The notes under the pieces: generated by a model
What the model was told of the DNA's origin: nothing
Database searches by the model: none
Seen by the model: only the letters and a program-made list of their open reading frames with translations
Assembly: GCA_027405735.1 (NCBI GenBank)
Contig: JAPEHQ010000001.1
Coordinates: forward strand, 992,001-1,056,000
Source of the DNA: Mucor racemosus
Taxonomy: Eukaryota; Mucoromycota; Mucoromycetes; Mucorales; Mucoraceae
Direction: 5' to 3'
DNA length: 64,000 nt
Made by a program: the position numbers and the translations under genes
Part shown: in pieces, positions 46,801 to 60,490 of the stretch
How positions within the stretch are numbered: position 1 is the first letter of the stretch
Layout of the letters: each line of letters begins with the position of its first letter

Positions 46801-48177
46801 ATCTGTAATTTTGGACTAACAACAAAGGTGGATAATATGTTTATAGATATTATTCTTGTTATTATAAATTGGTGATCACTGGATTGATGAAGGTTGGCGT
46901 TCTTATTTGTAATTTAGATATTTATTAGTAAATAAAAGTAAAGGGAGTATAACAAGACAGATAAATCTACAAGGGATCATGTAATGCTTTCCTTGTAGTA
47001 TTTATCTAAGGAATGAGGCAAGGTTCTGCATGAATGAAACTGAAATGTCTGACTCATTACATATATTTTGCAGAAAATTTGAATGTACAGTATTGGTTTA
47101 ACAGCTGCATACGTGAAAAATACCAAAAAACCGTAAACCTTTGTCTCATTAAACCAGCTGATTTAATTAGATAGACAATAGTCGAGCTTCAAAAAAAATT
47201 GTAGATAATTTCTATGGTAGCTTTCCAAAAATATGAATTTTTGATGGATAATGGAGTAATAAATATAACAAGCTGTGAGCCAGATTATTAACCTTAAAGC
47301 ATACTTTCACAGCTTAAAAATTCTCTTCTGTATTTGCATTCTTATCTTTAGATATTTAACGTTTCTGTAGCAGAAAGGCTATATGTATGATGTGTCTACT
47401 GAAAGATAGCACTCGCTTCGTAAGCTTTTGGGTGCTGGAAATTGCGACAAACTGTCAAATGAAGTAGTCAAGTAAAGATATAGGGAAAATTTACAAAATC
47501 AATGGAATCTGGTATGTGTTATTTCAGCTATATGCATTTGCCAATCTAGCGTTTATGCTTTTGATATTCTGCATATGATAACTGCAAAAAAAAAAAGAGT
47601 TGGTGTATTGTAACTTACGCTAACCGCATTCAAGCCCAATGGTCATCATTAATTGGATCAGCAATCATGCTTAAAACCCAAAAACTGCCCTTTTTTTCCT
47701 GAGCAATGACCCTGAACAATCATTTACAAAAAACATATTATGAAATTAGAAAAGAGTAGACAAATTAAATACAGATTGGACATAGAAATGGGGATGCTCA
47801 AAGAGCCAATTTCTTTCATTTACATAAATGCCATGAGGTGCCCTGATTTGCATACAAATGAATATAGTATTTTGACAGTTTACATGCCAGAAAGCCATGA
47901 CATGTTTGACAACCTCTTTTATCAATATGCATATTATCTCCCAAAAAAAAAAAAAAAAAAAAAGAAAAAGTAAAATAAATCTCTATAGCGATTCAACAAT
48001 CAATTTGTAATTAGCAACCATCTTTCCACATTTTTGTCAAATATATAATTGACATTTTTTTTTATATATGATAAAAAAGATCTACAATTGTACCCAAAAA
48101 ACAAAAGGAAAAAGATTTAGTCTTTTTTGATACTTGGTGTTGTTTGATAAGAAGGAATAAATATTTATAAATTAACT
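46801..48177. other. Intergenic, no gene seen
   Basis: AT-rich with an A22 tract at about 47942-47963. The open frame 47740-47973 ends in that tract and has no support. Confidence 0.5.
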
Positions 48178-48715
48178 TTATTTGGTGGCAGCCATGATCT
48201 TGGGAGCAGCCTGAAGGTAGCAACAAAAAAAAACAATAAAAAGTTAGCATGGGGGTTTATAACTCAGGACATGAAATATAAACTTACACATTCATCAGCA
48301 CAGTGCATAAAGTGGAAGAATTCTTCGATACCTACAAACACAATTCAGGAAAAAGACACTTTTGAATGCAAAATGTATACTTACAGTTTTCGCTAGATCC
48401 GTTCTCGACACGCTCGTTACATTCATCGAGGTGATGCTTCAAAGCAGAACATTCTTCAGTACAGACTAAATTCGATTGATTGATTGATTGATTGATTGAT
48501 TTGAAATGTTTAATTTTCTAAATTCGTTTCCATGACAACATATATAATAAATTACCTTCCCAGATAGCCTCCTTGGGATCCTCGGGCTCCTCCTCCTCTT
48601 CCTCTTCCTCAACGGGGGTTTCCTCAACTACTTCCTCAACAACCTCTTCAACTTGAGGCTCTTCGTCGGCGTAGACGGTAGGAATAAAACTAGAGAAGAA
48701 ATCAGAAAGACCCAT
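48178..48715 (-). CDS. QCR6: Ubiquinol-cytochrome c reductase hinge protein (complex III subunit 6)
   Basis: Four exons (48715-48556, 48465-48385, 48331-48288, 48210-48178) encode 105 residues. After MGLSDFFSSFIPTVYA comes a long Glu-rich stretch (about residues 18-45), then the hinge helix pair with its four Cys: CTEECSALKHHLDECNERV and CIEEFFHFMHCADEC, ending AAPKIMAATK. The twin CX9C-like helices and acidic N terminus are diagnostic of Qcr6/UQCRH, which sits on cytochrome c1 on the intermembrane side and aids cytochrome c docking. Very short exons (33 and 44 bases) are supported by frame and GT-AG sites. Divergent from the TPP1-like gene with 309 bases between starts. Confidence 0.93.
48474..48500. 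repeat. GATT microsatellite in QCR6 intron 1
   Basis: About 6.75 units of GATT lie just upstream (in gene sense) of the exon 2 acceptor at 48466, so unit changes alter intron length only. Confidence 0.85.
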
Positions 48716-48991
48716 TTTGTTTATATGTGTATATTAATGGAAGTTAAATGTAGAGTGGGGTTTTTTTTAGTCGAAAAAAGTGAAGAAAAAAACAAATTGG
48801 ATTTTCTTCCTGCTTCTAACAATTATAATTTTGCAACTGGGGGCTCCCACTTCAAGAACAGCATCGTTTTTCATCTCTGTGACGCAATCATATCAAGATG
48901 TCCGGGCAAAATTCCATAGTGAATGCTCTCATCCAAATTCAGAGATACCTGTCGCCGAAAATCACGAACACCTTTAATCGCTTCCAAAAAA

Positions 48992-49015
48992 AACACACAC
49001 ACACACACACACACA
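48992..49015. repeat. CA microsatellite
   Basis: About 12 CA units lie 10 bases before the start codon of the TPP1-like gene, thus probably in its 5' leader. Confidence 0.85.
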
Positions 49016-49024
49016 ACTTATCAA

Positions 49025-50476
49025 ATGTCATTAATGATCTGTGCTATACCTCAATGGATTGCAGGAAGATCCGATAAAAAATTAAATACATTGGAATCAG
49101 ACGACAAGATTACAATTATCAAGAGGGTCAGAATGAAAATTCAATGTTTTATATAGCATTTAATCATTTTAAATATTCCTCACAGGTAATTTATGCGACT
49201 CGAGAACCTGAAGGATCAGAAATGGTTATGATGGAGATATCAGATGGAACATACTTTGTACCTGCTATATTTAAACCAAATGATGTCCGAGAAAAGTTTG
49301 GGTATTGATTGACAGATGAGAACTTGATCAATACATGTTACTAACAATTATAAAGTCTTTCCGATTTAAAACTTAGCAGTGATTCATTAGAAGAAAAAGT
49401 GATAGCCATCAAACAATATTCTATATCTGCTTATAGAAATAATGGCAATATATATCCTTACATAATAGTTATCGACTTTGATAATAAACAAATGCATTCA
49501 CGAATAACTGAGGATTTACAGCATGCTTACATGAATAAACAAGTGAAAGAATGGATAAATCGTTTACAACAAGATATACAAAGCTTGGAGAATCTAATAT
49601 CTACAATATTCCCAAATAATGGTACACAGTTAATCGACATTTCCATGTTCTGCAAAAAGATGCTAATTTTACATTTTTATAGTATTGCAAACTGAATTTC
49701 CTGATCTCAAAGCATTAGAAAATATGTTGGAGTGTGCTCTTCCAATCATGTATAAATTTAGAGCTGGATCACATTCAAACGATGCAAATAAAAATAAACC
49801 TGCTCCAACAGACATACACAACCAAACAAAGCGACGTAAAATTGATCATACCAGCAACAACTCTAGATTCACATATCAACAATACCAAGAAAATGTAGTT
49901 TCACAATTCGATAGCTTGTCAGAAGTTCCAGATTCTTCAATAATAGATGGTTACAAGCAGCCGGCCGCTCAGATCTGTGAAATTGAACCTGCTTACTCAA
50001 GAACTGAATATAACGAAATTGAGGCATCTTCTTTACCGGTTAACTTGATTATCCCTCAAGTGATCAATGTTACAGGAACTGATTCTGCCTCGCCTACCCC
50101 TAGTCCTACACTTCATGAACACATGCTTTCTACGTTCGATAGTTTGCAGGAAATCCCAGATGCTTTGTGCATAGAATCTGAAATGGTGGTAGTGCTTGAG
50201 GGTTTAAGCAGTAATATTTCGACAGACGTTTTACATCCTAACACTTTACCTGAAATTTTAAGCGATAACATTGCAGGTGATCCCAGTCCCGATTCTGCTA
50301 CACCACAATCACCAATCTCTTCTACCTCTCCAACGCCTCCTTCCTCTGCTCCCACAATTCCCGATAAACCTATTATAGTTAACAAAGCTAATGTATTTGG
50401 CAAAGTGCCTGCACACTTTAATTCTCTCCAAAGACGTCGGTTTTTTTCAAATCTTCGACTTCAATATTTGATTTAA
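49025..50476 (+). CDS. Probable shelterin TPP1/Tpz1-like OB-fold protein
   Basis: Four exons (49025-49126, 49186-49301, 49377-49621, 49683-50476) encode 418 residues. The N-terminal 160 residues look like the TPP1/ACD OB fold: IPQWIAG at the start, a strand VIYATREP, then MMEISDGTYFVPAIFKPNDV (compare the VSDGTH...C..T.E signature of TPP1), LEEKVIAIKQYSISAY and YPYIIVIDF, followed by helices. The rest is Ser/Thr/Pro-rich with a basic KRRKID nuclear-type signal and two copies of an FDSL..(V/I)PD motif at residues 230 and 306, with a third weaker copy HFNSL near the C terminus. TPP1/Tpz1 bridges Pot1 to double-strand telomere proteins and recruits telomerase. Assignment rests on pattern recognition; exon 1 uses a GTCAGA donor. 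Confidence 0.6.
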
Positions 50477-50548
50477 TAAAACGAACTGAATTGTGTTAAT
50501 ATACCCCTAATTTACTATGTTTATAAAGTCACATTAAATCAATGAAAT

Positions 50549-50557
50549 AACGCGCCC
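50549..50557 (+). promoter_or_regulatory. CGCG element upstream of BUB3
   Basis: AACGCGCCC lies 51 bases before the BUB3 start. It resembles MBF (ACGCGT) or E2F-type sites used by G1/S genes. Confidence 0.35.
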
Positions 50558-50607
50558 ATTTTTCCTTCAAGACTTTTATCGAGACTCTTTTACATCAATA
50601 TAATCTT

Positions 50608-51820
50608 ATGAACGATCCAACACAAATAGAATTAAAAAATCCACCTAATGATGGCATTTCTAATGTATGCTTTCATCCTACAGACCCTGATTGCTTATTA
50701 GTTTCATCATGGGACAAGGTAAGCTTTTTGTTTATCCATCAAAAATCATCGGTTGACATGTGGATAATTCTGCACAATATAGACATTGCGATTATATAAT
50801 GTAGAGAAGAATGAATTATTACAAACATACAACACGGATTCAGCTATTCTAGATTGCTGTTTTGGTGACAATAATGTTGTTTATTTCGCTAGCTTGGATC
50901 GAAAGGTTAAAATGTAAATAGTTCATGTCAAAGGCACATTTAGACCGAGAATAACGCTTCAATTAGGATCAATTTGAATACAAATGAGGAATCAGTTATT
51001 GGTGAACACGATGCTCCTGTTAGTTGTGTTTGTTATGGATCAATTACGAGTAAGACAAAGAAATTTTATCATGGAACGATATTATTGACATTCTCTAAAA
51101 TAGATCAAGTGTACACAGGATCCTGGGACAAGACATTACGTGTATGGGATCCTCAGAATGGCACTGAATTGCATAAATTGGAATTGAATCACAAAGTATT
51201 TAGTATGGATTTGAGGGATGAAAAGTTGGCAGTTGCATTGAGCGACCGCAAAACACATATATACAACATTAGAAACATGACTTCAACTTGGCAGGTTAGA
51301 GAGACGACGCTCAAATATATGCTGAAATGCATTAGATTAATGCCTAACGGCCAAGGTTATGCTTGTTCCGCTATTGAAGGTCGTGTTGCATTTGAATACT
51401 TTGATATGTCACCAGAAGTGCAAGCTAAAAGATACGCATTCAAATCACATCGCTTAACAATCAATGATACAGAAGTCGTTTATCCAGTAAATTCACTCTC
51501 ATTTCATCCAAAGTAAGAGAGAGAGAAAATCTACTTAATTGACGATTATTGACATTTCATTTTAAAATAGACTTGGTACATTTGCCTCTGGTGGTTCAGA
51601 TTGCGTTGTCAACATTTGGGATGGTGTCAACAGAAAACGTGTAAAGCATATGACTGGATATCCTGATGAAATTGCTAGTTTATCGTTCAATCATGATGGA
51701 TCGAAATTAGCTATCGCTAGTAGTTATACATTTGATGAAGGAGAACGAGATCACGCGCCAGACACTATTTTCATCAAGTATATTTCTGACTCAGATGTTG
51801 CCCCTCGTATTGTTGCTTGA
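50608..51820 (+). CDS. BUB3: Mitotic checkpoint WD40 protein Bub3
   Basis: Five exons (50608-50718, 50783-50913, 50967-51049, 51104-51512, 51571-51820) encode 327 residues, the usual Bub3 size, forming a seven-blade WD40 propeller. Signatures: SNVCFHPTDPDCLLVSSWDK, QVYTGSWDKTLRVWDP, VRETTLKYMLKCIRLMPNG, SAIEGRVAFEYFDMS, YAFKSHR, VYPVNSLSFHP, GGSDCVVNIWDG and LAIASSYTFDEGERDHAPD, which separate Bub3 from its relative Rae1. Bub3 brings Bub1 and Mad3/BubR1 to kinetochores by binding phosphorylated MELT repeats of Knl1. Intron 3 (51050-51103, 54 bases) has no in-frame stop; it is called because removal restores the conserved ..NQVYTGSWDK. Confidence 0.93.
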
Positions 51821-52586
51821 ATAGAAATGTAGTTTCTTATGATCTCGACTAAATAGATATGCCACGAAACAGGATTCTACTATTTCCACGATACAATTAT
51901 AAATAAAATAGTTCAAAATACAATATAAATGTGTGGCATTTCACGTAAATATACGTCCTTAATTGAGATGGTAAATCCCGTTTCACTTGACCCTATAACC
52001 GTTCTTAAAATCTTCAAACATGTTATTTAATACTTTCTTTTCTTTACTTGATTTGTTATAAGCAAAGCATGTGGCAAAATCCTTGGACATCAGAATTGCG
52101 TCAAATTCGCATTACCTAAAAACTCATCGGAGCTTCAAAATCAATGCTGTATCCAGGGGTAAAGAACGATTGCCATTAGCTTGGTTATGCTTGTGTGTAT
52201 TGAAATCAATGTATGTTACTAATTCATTCAATTAACCCTCCCCCTTAACCCTTATTACAAAGCAAAGAAAAATAATATATATATAATTACTATTATTCAC
52301 AATTAAAGAATTTTTACAAGCAAAAAATATCTTCTATCAACTATTTGAATAAATAGAAAAAACTAAACAATAGCAGTAGCTAGTTATACTACTCTTTGTT
52401 TAATGGTAAACGTACATAGTTTCAGGGAATAACAGCTTTTCTGATATTAGCGTTGATATTTAAGAGCTAAACATGTACAACACTTTCCAATTATGAATAC
52501 TTGTTTGATACTCATAGTTCACAGTATACAGCATCTGCCATCTATTCTTTTTTGATGAATCTAAACTAATACAACACTATCATGCT
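51821..52586. other. Intergenic, no gene seen
   Basis: AT-rich DNA between BUB3 and the MITE-like block; no reading frame of note. Confidence 0.5.
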
Positions 52587-52838
52587 TACAGTTTATTCAC
52601 TTTAAATTCATACGAAATTATTATTATTATTTTTTAATGGAATAAAATTAAAATTTAGACGAAACAGAACCAAATGAGAGTGAGATTTGAGAGAAAATTA
52701 GTAAAGATATTCTATTTTGATAACAAATGGTTACTTACGTTGAACCAACCCGAAGGTCTAGATTTCATCTTTAATCTGTCTCAATATATTACTACAATCG
52801 TCGAATTTCAAGTAATAAATCAAATCTTCAGTGCTGTA
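52587..52838. mobile_element. MITE-like block related to the Tc1/mariner-like ends
   Basis: The left end TACAGTTTATTCACTTTAAA resembles 25581-25600, and the right part holds TCGTCGAATTTCAAGT and ends GCTGTA at 52838. Inside, GTCTAGATTTCATCTTTAAT and CTGTCTCAATATATTACTAC match, reversed, 25648-25690. Both ends have TA. The right end is disturbed. Confidence 0.45.
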
Positions 52839-52900
52839 AGCTTTTGAAACCCAATGCAATTGATTATTGATTCCAGTCGCAAAAATTTTCGGTTATTGAG

Positions 52901-52924
52901 TCGCGTATCAATTTGTATCCGCGT
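52901..52924 (+). promoter_or_regulatory. Paired CGCGT elements upstream of DNA ligase I
   Basis: TCGCGT (52901-52906) and CCGCGT (52919-52924) lie 48 and 30 bases before the LIG1 start. They share the CGCGT core of MBF sites that drive S-phase genes in yeasts. Confidence 0.4.
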
Positions 52925-52948
52925 TTTATTCTTTCGATTTATTGTAAC

Positions 52949-55870
52949 ATGAGTTCGCAGAAGAAAAATGAGAAGAAGCAATCAAGCTTAAAGTAATGTG
53001 ATATTCAATTATCCATATCATGTTATTAAATACTTTTTTTATAGCTTTTTTTTCGGTAGTAATGCCAACAAAGCACCAACTAAGCCTGCTAAAACAGAGC
53101 CAGTACCAGCTACTACGGAAACAACGGCTGTTCTGGTTCAAAACAAAAAGAGAAAAAGAGTGATTATTTCTGAAAGCGATGAATCAGATGAAGAGGAACA
53201 ACAACAACAAACAAAAAAGAATACTATTGAACAATCAGTTCAAGAGATAGAAGCAGAAGATACTACTATGCAAGAATCATCTCAACATGCCAAAACTGAG
53301 GATAAAATGGAAATCGATCAAGAAGATAATAAAGACGGTACAGTCGAGGACTCGGATGAAAAGTTTGACAAGGAAATTGAGGAAGCTGCTGCTGAAGAAA
53401 AAGAAGCCAAAAAGGAAAAATTGGAAATGATGTCCATTATTCATACAATGTAAATTAGCCAATATCAAATAATTGGATTCAACTAATCATTATAATTGCA
53501 AGTGCTTCTGTAGGACCTGGAAAGACTGATATGGATTGGAAAAAAGGTGCACCGTAAGTTTGTCTGATCTATCAAAATGATATATTTGATATCCTGATAC
53601 TTTGATGCATAGTGTTCCTTATACTGTTTTATGTAAAACATTCGAGAAATGTGAAAATACCACCAAAAGATTAGAGATCACCGAGCATCTAGTTAGACTT
53701 TTTGTTAAAGTCATTGATATAACACCAGAAGGTTTGCTCGAATTGCTTTACATGTGTATCAATAAGGTTTGGTTTGAAACTTTTTGTGCATTGAAACATG
53801 AATTAATGCGTTTTGAAATAGCTTTGTCCTGATTATGAAGGCCTCGAACTTGGTATTGGTGAATCATTGTTGATGAAAGCTGTAGCACAATCAACTGGAA
53901 GAGATATGAAACAACTGAAATTAGATTATGTCAAATGTGGTGATCTTGGAACTATTGCAAAGGTAACCATTCGAGTTTTAGTATTGAAAATGTGCATCTA
54001 ACTCGATGAATTAGAATAGTAAAGGTTCACAAAGAACACTGTTCAAACCTAAGGCTTTAACTGTTCCTCAAGTCTTTCGTACGCTCAAAGAAATTGCCAA
54101 AATCAGTGGTAATTCAGTAAGTTTATGCTCTCAAAATAGCATATTCTTCGTTACTTATATATAATACGTATTAGGCACAGTCTAAAAAAGTCGACAAGAT
54201 CAAGGGTCTTTTAGTTGCTTGTCAGGACGAAGAAGCCAAATTCATTATTAGACATTTAGAAGGCAAACTTCGTATTGGCTTAGCTGAACAAACTGTTCTT
54301 TCTGCATTAGCGCAAGCTGTCGTTCTTAGTAAAACATGTAAGAGCTTCATTACCGATCAGTGTCATAAAAGTATTAACTTTTTATAATAGCTAATTCCAA
54401 AATGTCAACCTCTAAAAAGGAAGAGCTGTTGTCATCTGCCGTGGAGACTGTAAAATATGTATACAAGTAAGCAAACTCAACCAAGAGTTACATTGAAAAA
54501 TTAAAATTTTGCCATTCTAGTCAATTGCCATCTTATGATCTTATTATCCCTGCCTTATTGAAATATCCTTTGGACGAATTAATAAAGCATTGCACTATGC
54601 ATCCTGGAATCCCATTAAAACCAATGTTGGCACATCCAACCAAAAGCTTAACTGAAGTTTTAGATCGATTTGAAGGACAAACCTTTACATGCGAATTCAA
54701 ATATGATGGCGAAAGAGCACAAGTATGATACACAAATAAGCAATGATTAACATGAGCATTAAACAATTCAACTAGATTCATCAACTAGAAGATGGCACTA
54801 TCAATGTCTACAGTCGCAACTCTGAAAATATGTCTGTTAGATACCCTGATATCATGAACGCAATCAAGAAGGTAACATCTCTCCTTAACCCTGTTAAATT
54901 ATGCATGCACAGTTACTAACAACATTTAATTTGATAGTGGATCAAACCAAATACCAAATCATTTATTCTGGATTGTGAAGCAGTGGCATGGGACAAACAA
55001 GAAAATAAAATCTTGCCTTTCCAGATTTTAAGTACTCGTAAGCGTAAAGATGTCAAAGAAGAAGATATTACAGTCCGAGTCGCTGTGTTTGCATTTGATT
55101 GTTTATATTTGAATGGTGAATCTTTATTACAAAAATCTCTTAAAGAACGTCGTGAGGCACTTGCTGGAGCATTCCAAGAAACAGAACATGAATTTTACTT
55201 TGCCAAACATATGGACTCTAACAATATTGAGGATATTCAAACATTTTTGGATGTATCCATCACCAGCAATTGTGAAGGTTTGATGGTCAAAGCATATGAT
55301 AGTGCTGAGGCAACATATGAACCCTCTAAGCGCTCTCGTAACTGGCTCAAGGTTAAAAAGGATTATTTAAATGGCGTTGGAGATTCAATGGATTTGGTTG
55401 TAATTGGTGCTTATTATGGCCGTGGTAAACGTACCTCTGTATATGGCGCTTTCCTTTTGGCTTGTTATGACCCAGAAACTGAAGAATATCAAACAATCTG
55501 TAAAATTGGTACTGGATTTTCAGATGAGAACTTGCAGTTATTTTACGATACATTGAAGGACCATGTCATTGATGCTCCTAAGCAGTATTATTGTTTAGGC
55601 GAAAACACTGTAAAGCCTGATATCTGGTTTGCGCCTACTCAAGTTTGGGAAGTAAAGTGTGCTGATCTTAGTGTAAGTCCTAGATATATGGCTGGTGTAG
55701 GTCGTGTGGATCCAAATAAAGGTATCTCTTTACGTTTCCCTCGTTTTATTCGAGTACGTGATGATAAAGATCCTGATAATGCAACATCTAGCGAACAAAT
55801 TTCTGAATTTTACTTTGATCAAGCAAATCAACAAGGAAATGGCAAAAATAACGACATGGATTATTACTAA
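52949..55870 (+). CDS. CDC9: ATP-dependent DNA ligase I (Cdc9-like)
   Basis: Eleven exons (52949-52992, 53045-53449, 53503-53553, 53613-53766, 53822-53962, 54015-54116, 54175-54337, 54391-54466, 54521-54722, 54776-54871, 54938-55870) encode 788 residues. A PCNA-binding PIP box QSSLNFFF lies at residues 11-18, split by intron 1. An acidic, Lys-rich disordered region follows to about 150, then the DNA-binding domain ([34 protein letters not shown]), the adenylation domain with motif I KYDGER (Lys439 as the AMP-accepting residue), motif [14 protein letters not shown], motif [12 protein letters not shown], motif [11 protein letters not shown], and the OB domain to [20 protein letters not shown]. 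It seals Okazaki fragments and repair nicks. Exon 3 (51 bases) uses the acceptor TTGCAAG at 53502; the other AG nearby would give a stop. Confidence 0.95.
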
Positions 55871-56179
55871 TTAATTAATTAAATTCTGTATGTTCATAAT
55901 AAAAGAGAGAGCTTTAAAACTACAATAGTTAAAGGTATTATGGTATCATGATCAGAAGATTTAAGCAAAAAAGCCGTACAGTAAATGTTGTAGCCAATGT
56001 AAGAGGTTGAAAAATTGCTATGATAAGTACCTTTGCCCTTTCTATATTGTATACAAATTATTGTACTAATCTTGCCGAATCCTGAATGGAATAAAGCAGG
56101 ATTATACATGAGATGTCAGAGAAGAAGGCTTCGATCTATCGCTTGAAAACAGCTTGAATTTTAGCTGTTTTGATCATTT

Positions 56180-57350
56180 TTCAGCAATGTCGGTAAAACA
56201 AGATTTATTAAATGTTGTTTTTTTGTATTCACAAGATAGATTCAACTCAAAGCTAACCTAAGCTTTTTGTTTCAGCGAAAAATATTAATTTTTCGTCGAG
56301 ATAATCAAAATAATAGGGACATATCACAGCTTACAACCTATGATAACTGAGTTCCAAAATCGATTTGTTGTTATACAACGTAAAAATAATCGAAAAACGA
56401 TTAAAAAAAACAAATTCGTTTAATAACTCATAAACTGCAAAGTAAGTTGAACAGGTGTATTAAATACTTTTTGTACAGTTTTGGATTCTGCATCTACACT
56501 AATAAATTTTAGACAAATTTCTCACATTAAATTTTGCTTAAAATGCGTTTGAAATTTTATATATTTTCTAAATATTTACATCACTTTTTATAAATGTACT
56601 TCAAATTTAAGTAGTTGATATAACACGCAACAAAATTCTTTATCGAATGAGCTATTGCTAAATCTTCTATCTGCATTTTTTGTAGAGAAAATAAGTTTTT
56701 TGTTATTTTTTTTTCAAATTCAGGATTTCGGATGAGGGTATACAAGGAAAAATTGAGGTCAGAAGTGAGGGCATCTCTTTGTACACATTTTTGAGGATAT
56801 CTCCACGAAAAATTAATATTTTGAAAAAAACTAAATTGGATCCGAGAGAGCTCAACGAGATTGATGAGATGAGTGTAAAAAAAATGCTGCTCAATATAAG
56901 GGATATTTTGAAATCTATTACAAAAATGCCAAAAAAATGAAAAAAAAATAAAAGTACTCCAAATTTTTTTATACTGAAATATGTTATAAAGTGCTTTAAA
57001 ACAAGTAAGTTTTATTATAAGATAGTATTAATATAGCTTAATTTTTTGTAGAGATATGAAGCCTGGAAGTTTTTAATTTTTAACAGTGAAATACGCGTAA
57101 AAATCTGAAACATCAGCACTGAAAAAATTAATATCAACTGCAAAAAATAGGATATTTTTGGATACTCATTTTTGGATTAAAGTCAAACATCTCAGGTACA
57201 TTGGCATATAATTTTTTCCTGGTGTTATTTAGTGAAAAAAAAAGTAGAGCAGGGATGAAAAGTGAGACCCAGTTTTCAAGGGAAAAGAAGTGAATTTTAC
57301 GTGTTTTTGAGTCTTTCATGAGATATAGAATAAATTTAAGAATGAGCAGC
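56180..57350 (+). repeat. Repeat R, copy 4 (diverged)
   Basis: It follows copy 1 through most of its length (ATATCTCCACGAAAAATTAA, AGAGAGCTCAACGAGATTGA, GTAGAGCAGGGATGAAAAGT) with many substitutions and small indels. The flanks 55871-56179 and 57351-57904 hold no gene; the last part, with an A17 tract near 57868, is the Miro 3' flank. Confidence 0.85.
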
Positions 57351-57904
57351 ATAAGGTAAATCCTAAAAAAACGTTTTGTATAAGATTAGTTATGGAAAAG
57401 AAAGCATGCTCCTGATTTGAAGTCTTGCAGCAACTTGAGAAAATCAATTTTTTCAGTTTCTCTCAAATTAATACTTGAGAATATAATTAGGTAGACATTT
57501 ATGAACAGTTAGCACAAGCTTTAGCTTAGATTGCCTCAGTTATAAAAAGTATGCCATTCTGGAGTCGCACGCCAATGCCCATAAAAAAATGGATTTTGTT
57601 GAATCATTATATGCAGCTTATTCGAGTTCCTTCCAACAGCAAACTATGTTAAAAATGAGGTTACTTGATCGACAAATGGAGGTTGTGAGCATCATTAAAA
57701 GTTAAAAAAAAAGGTGCAGGTTACACCAGATTTCCACAAAAATTAATGTACATTTGCATTAATTTCGATATGGCATTATAACAACTAACAGGAGATATAT
57801 ATTTATATATATTATTATTATTAGTAGTAAATTATTATTATTATTTCAAAGAAAAACTCGTAGCAAAAAAAAAAAAAAAAATAGAAATACAACAGATTTT
57901 TTAA

Positions 57905-60490
<2,586 letters not shown>

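Noticed and set aside
47740..47973. Open frame ending in a Lys run
   Set aside because: The Lys run is an A22 tract; the rest shows no coding character.
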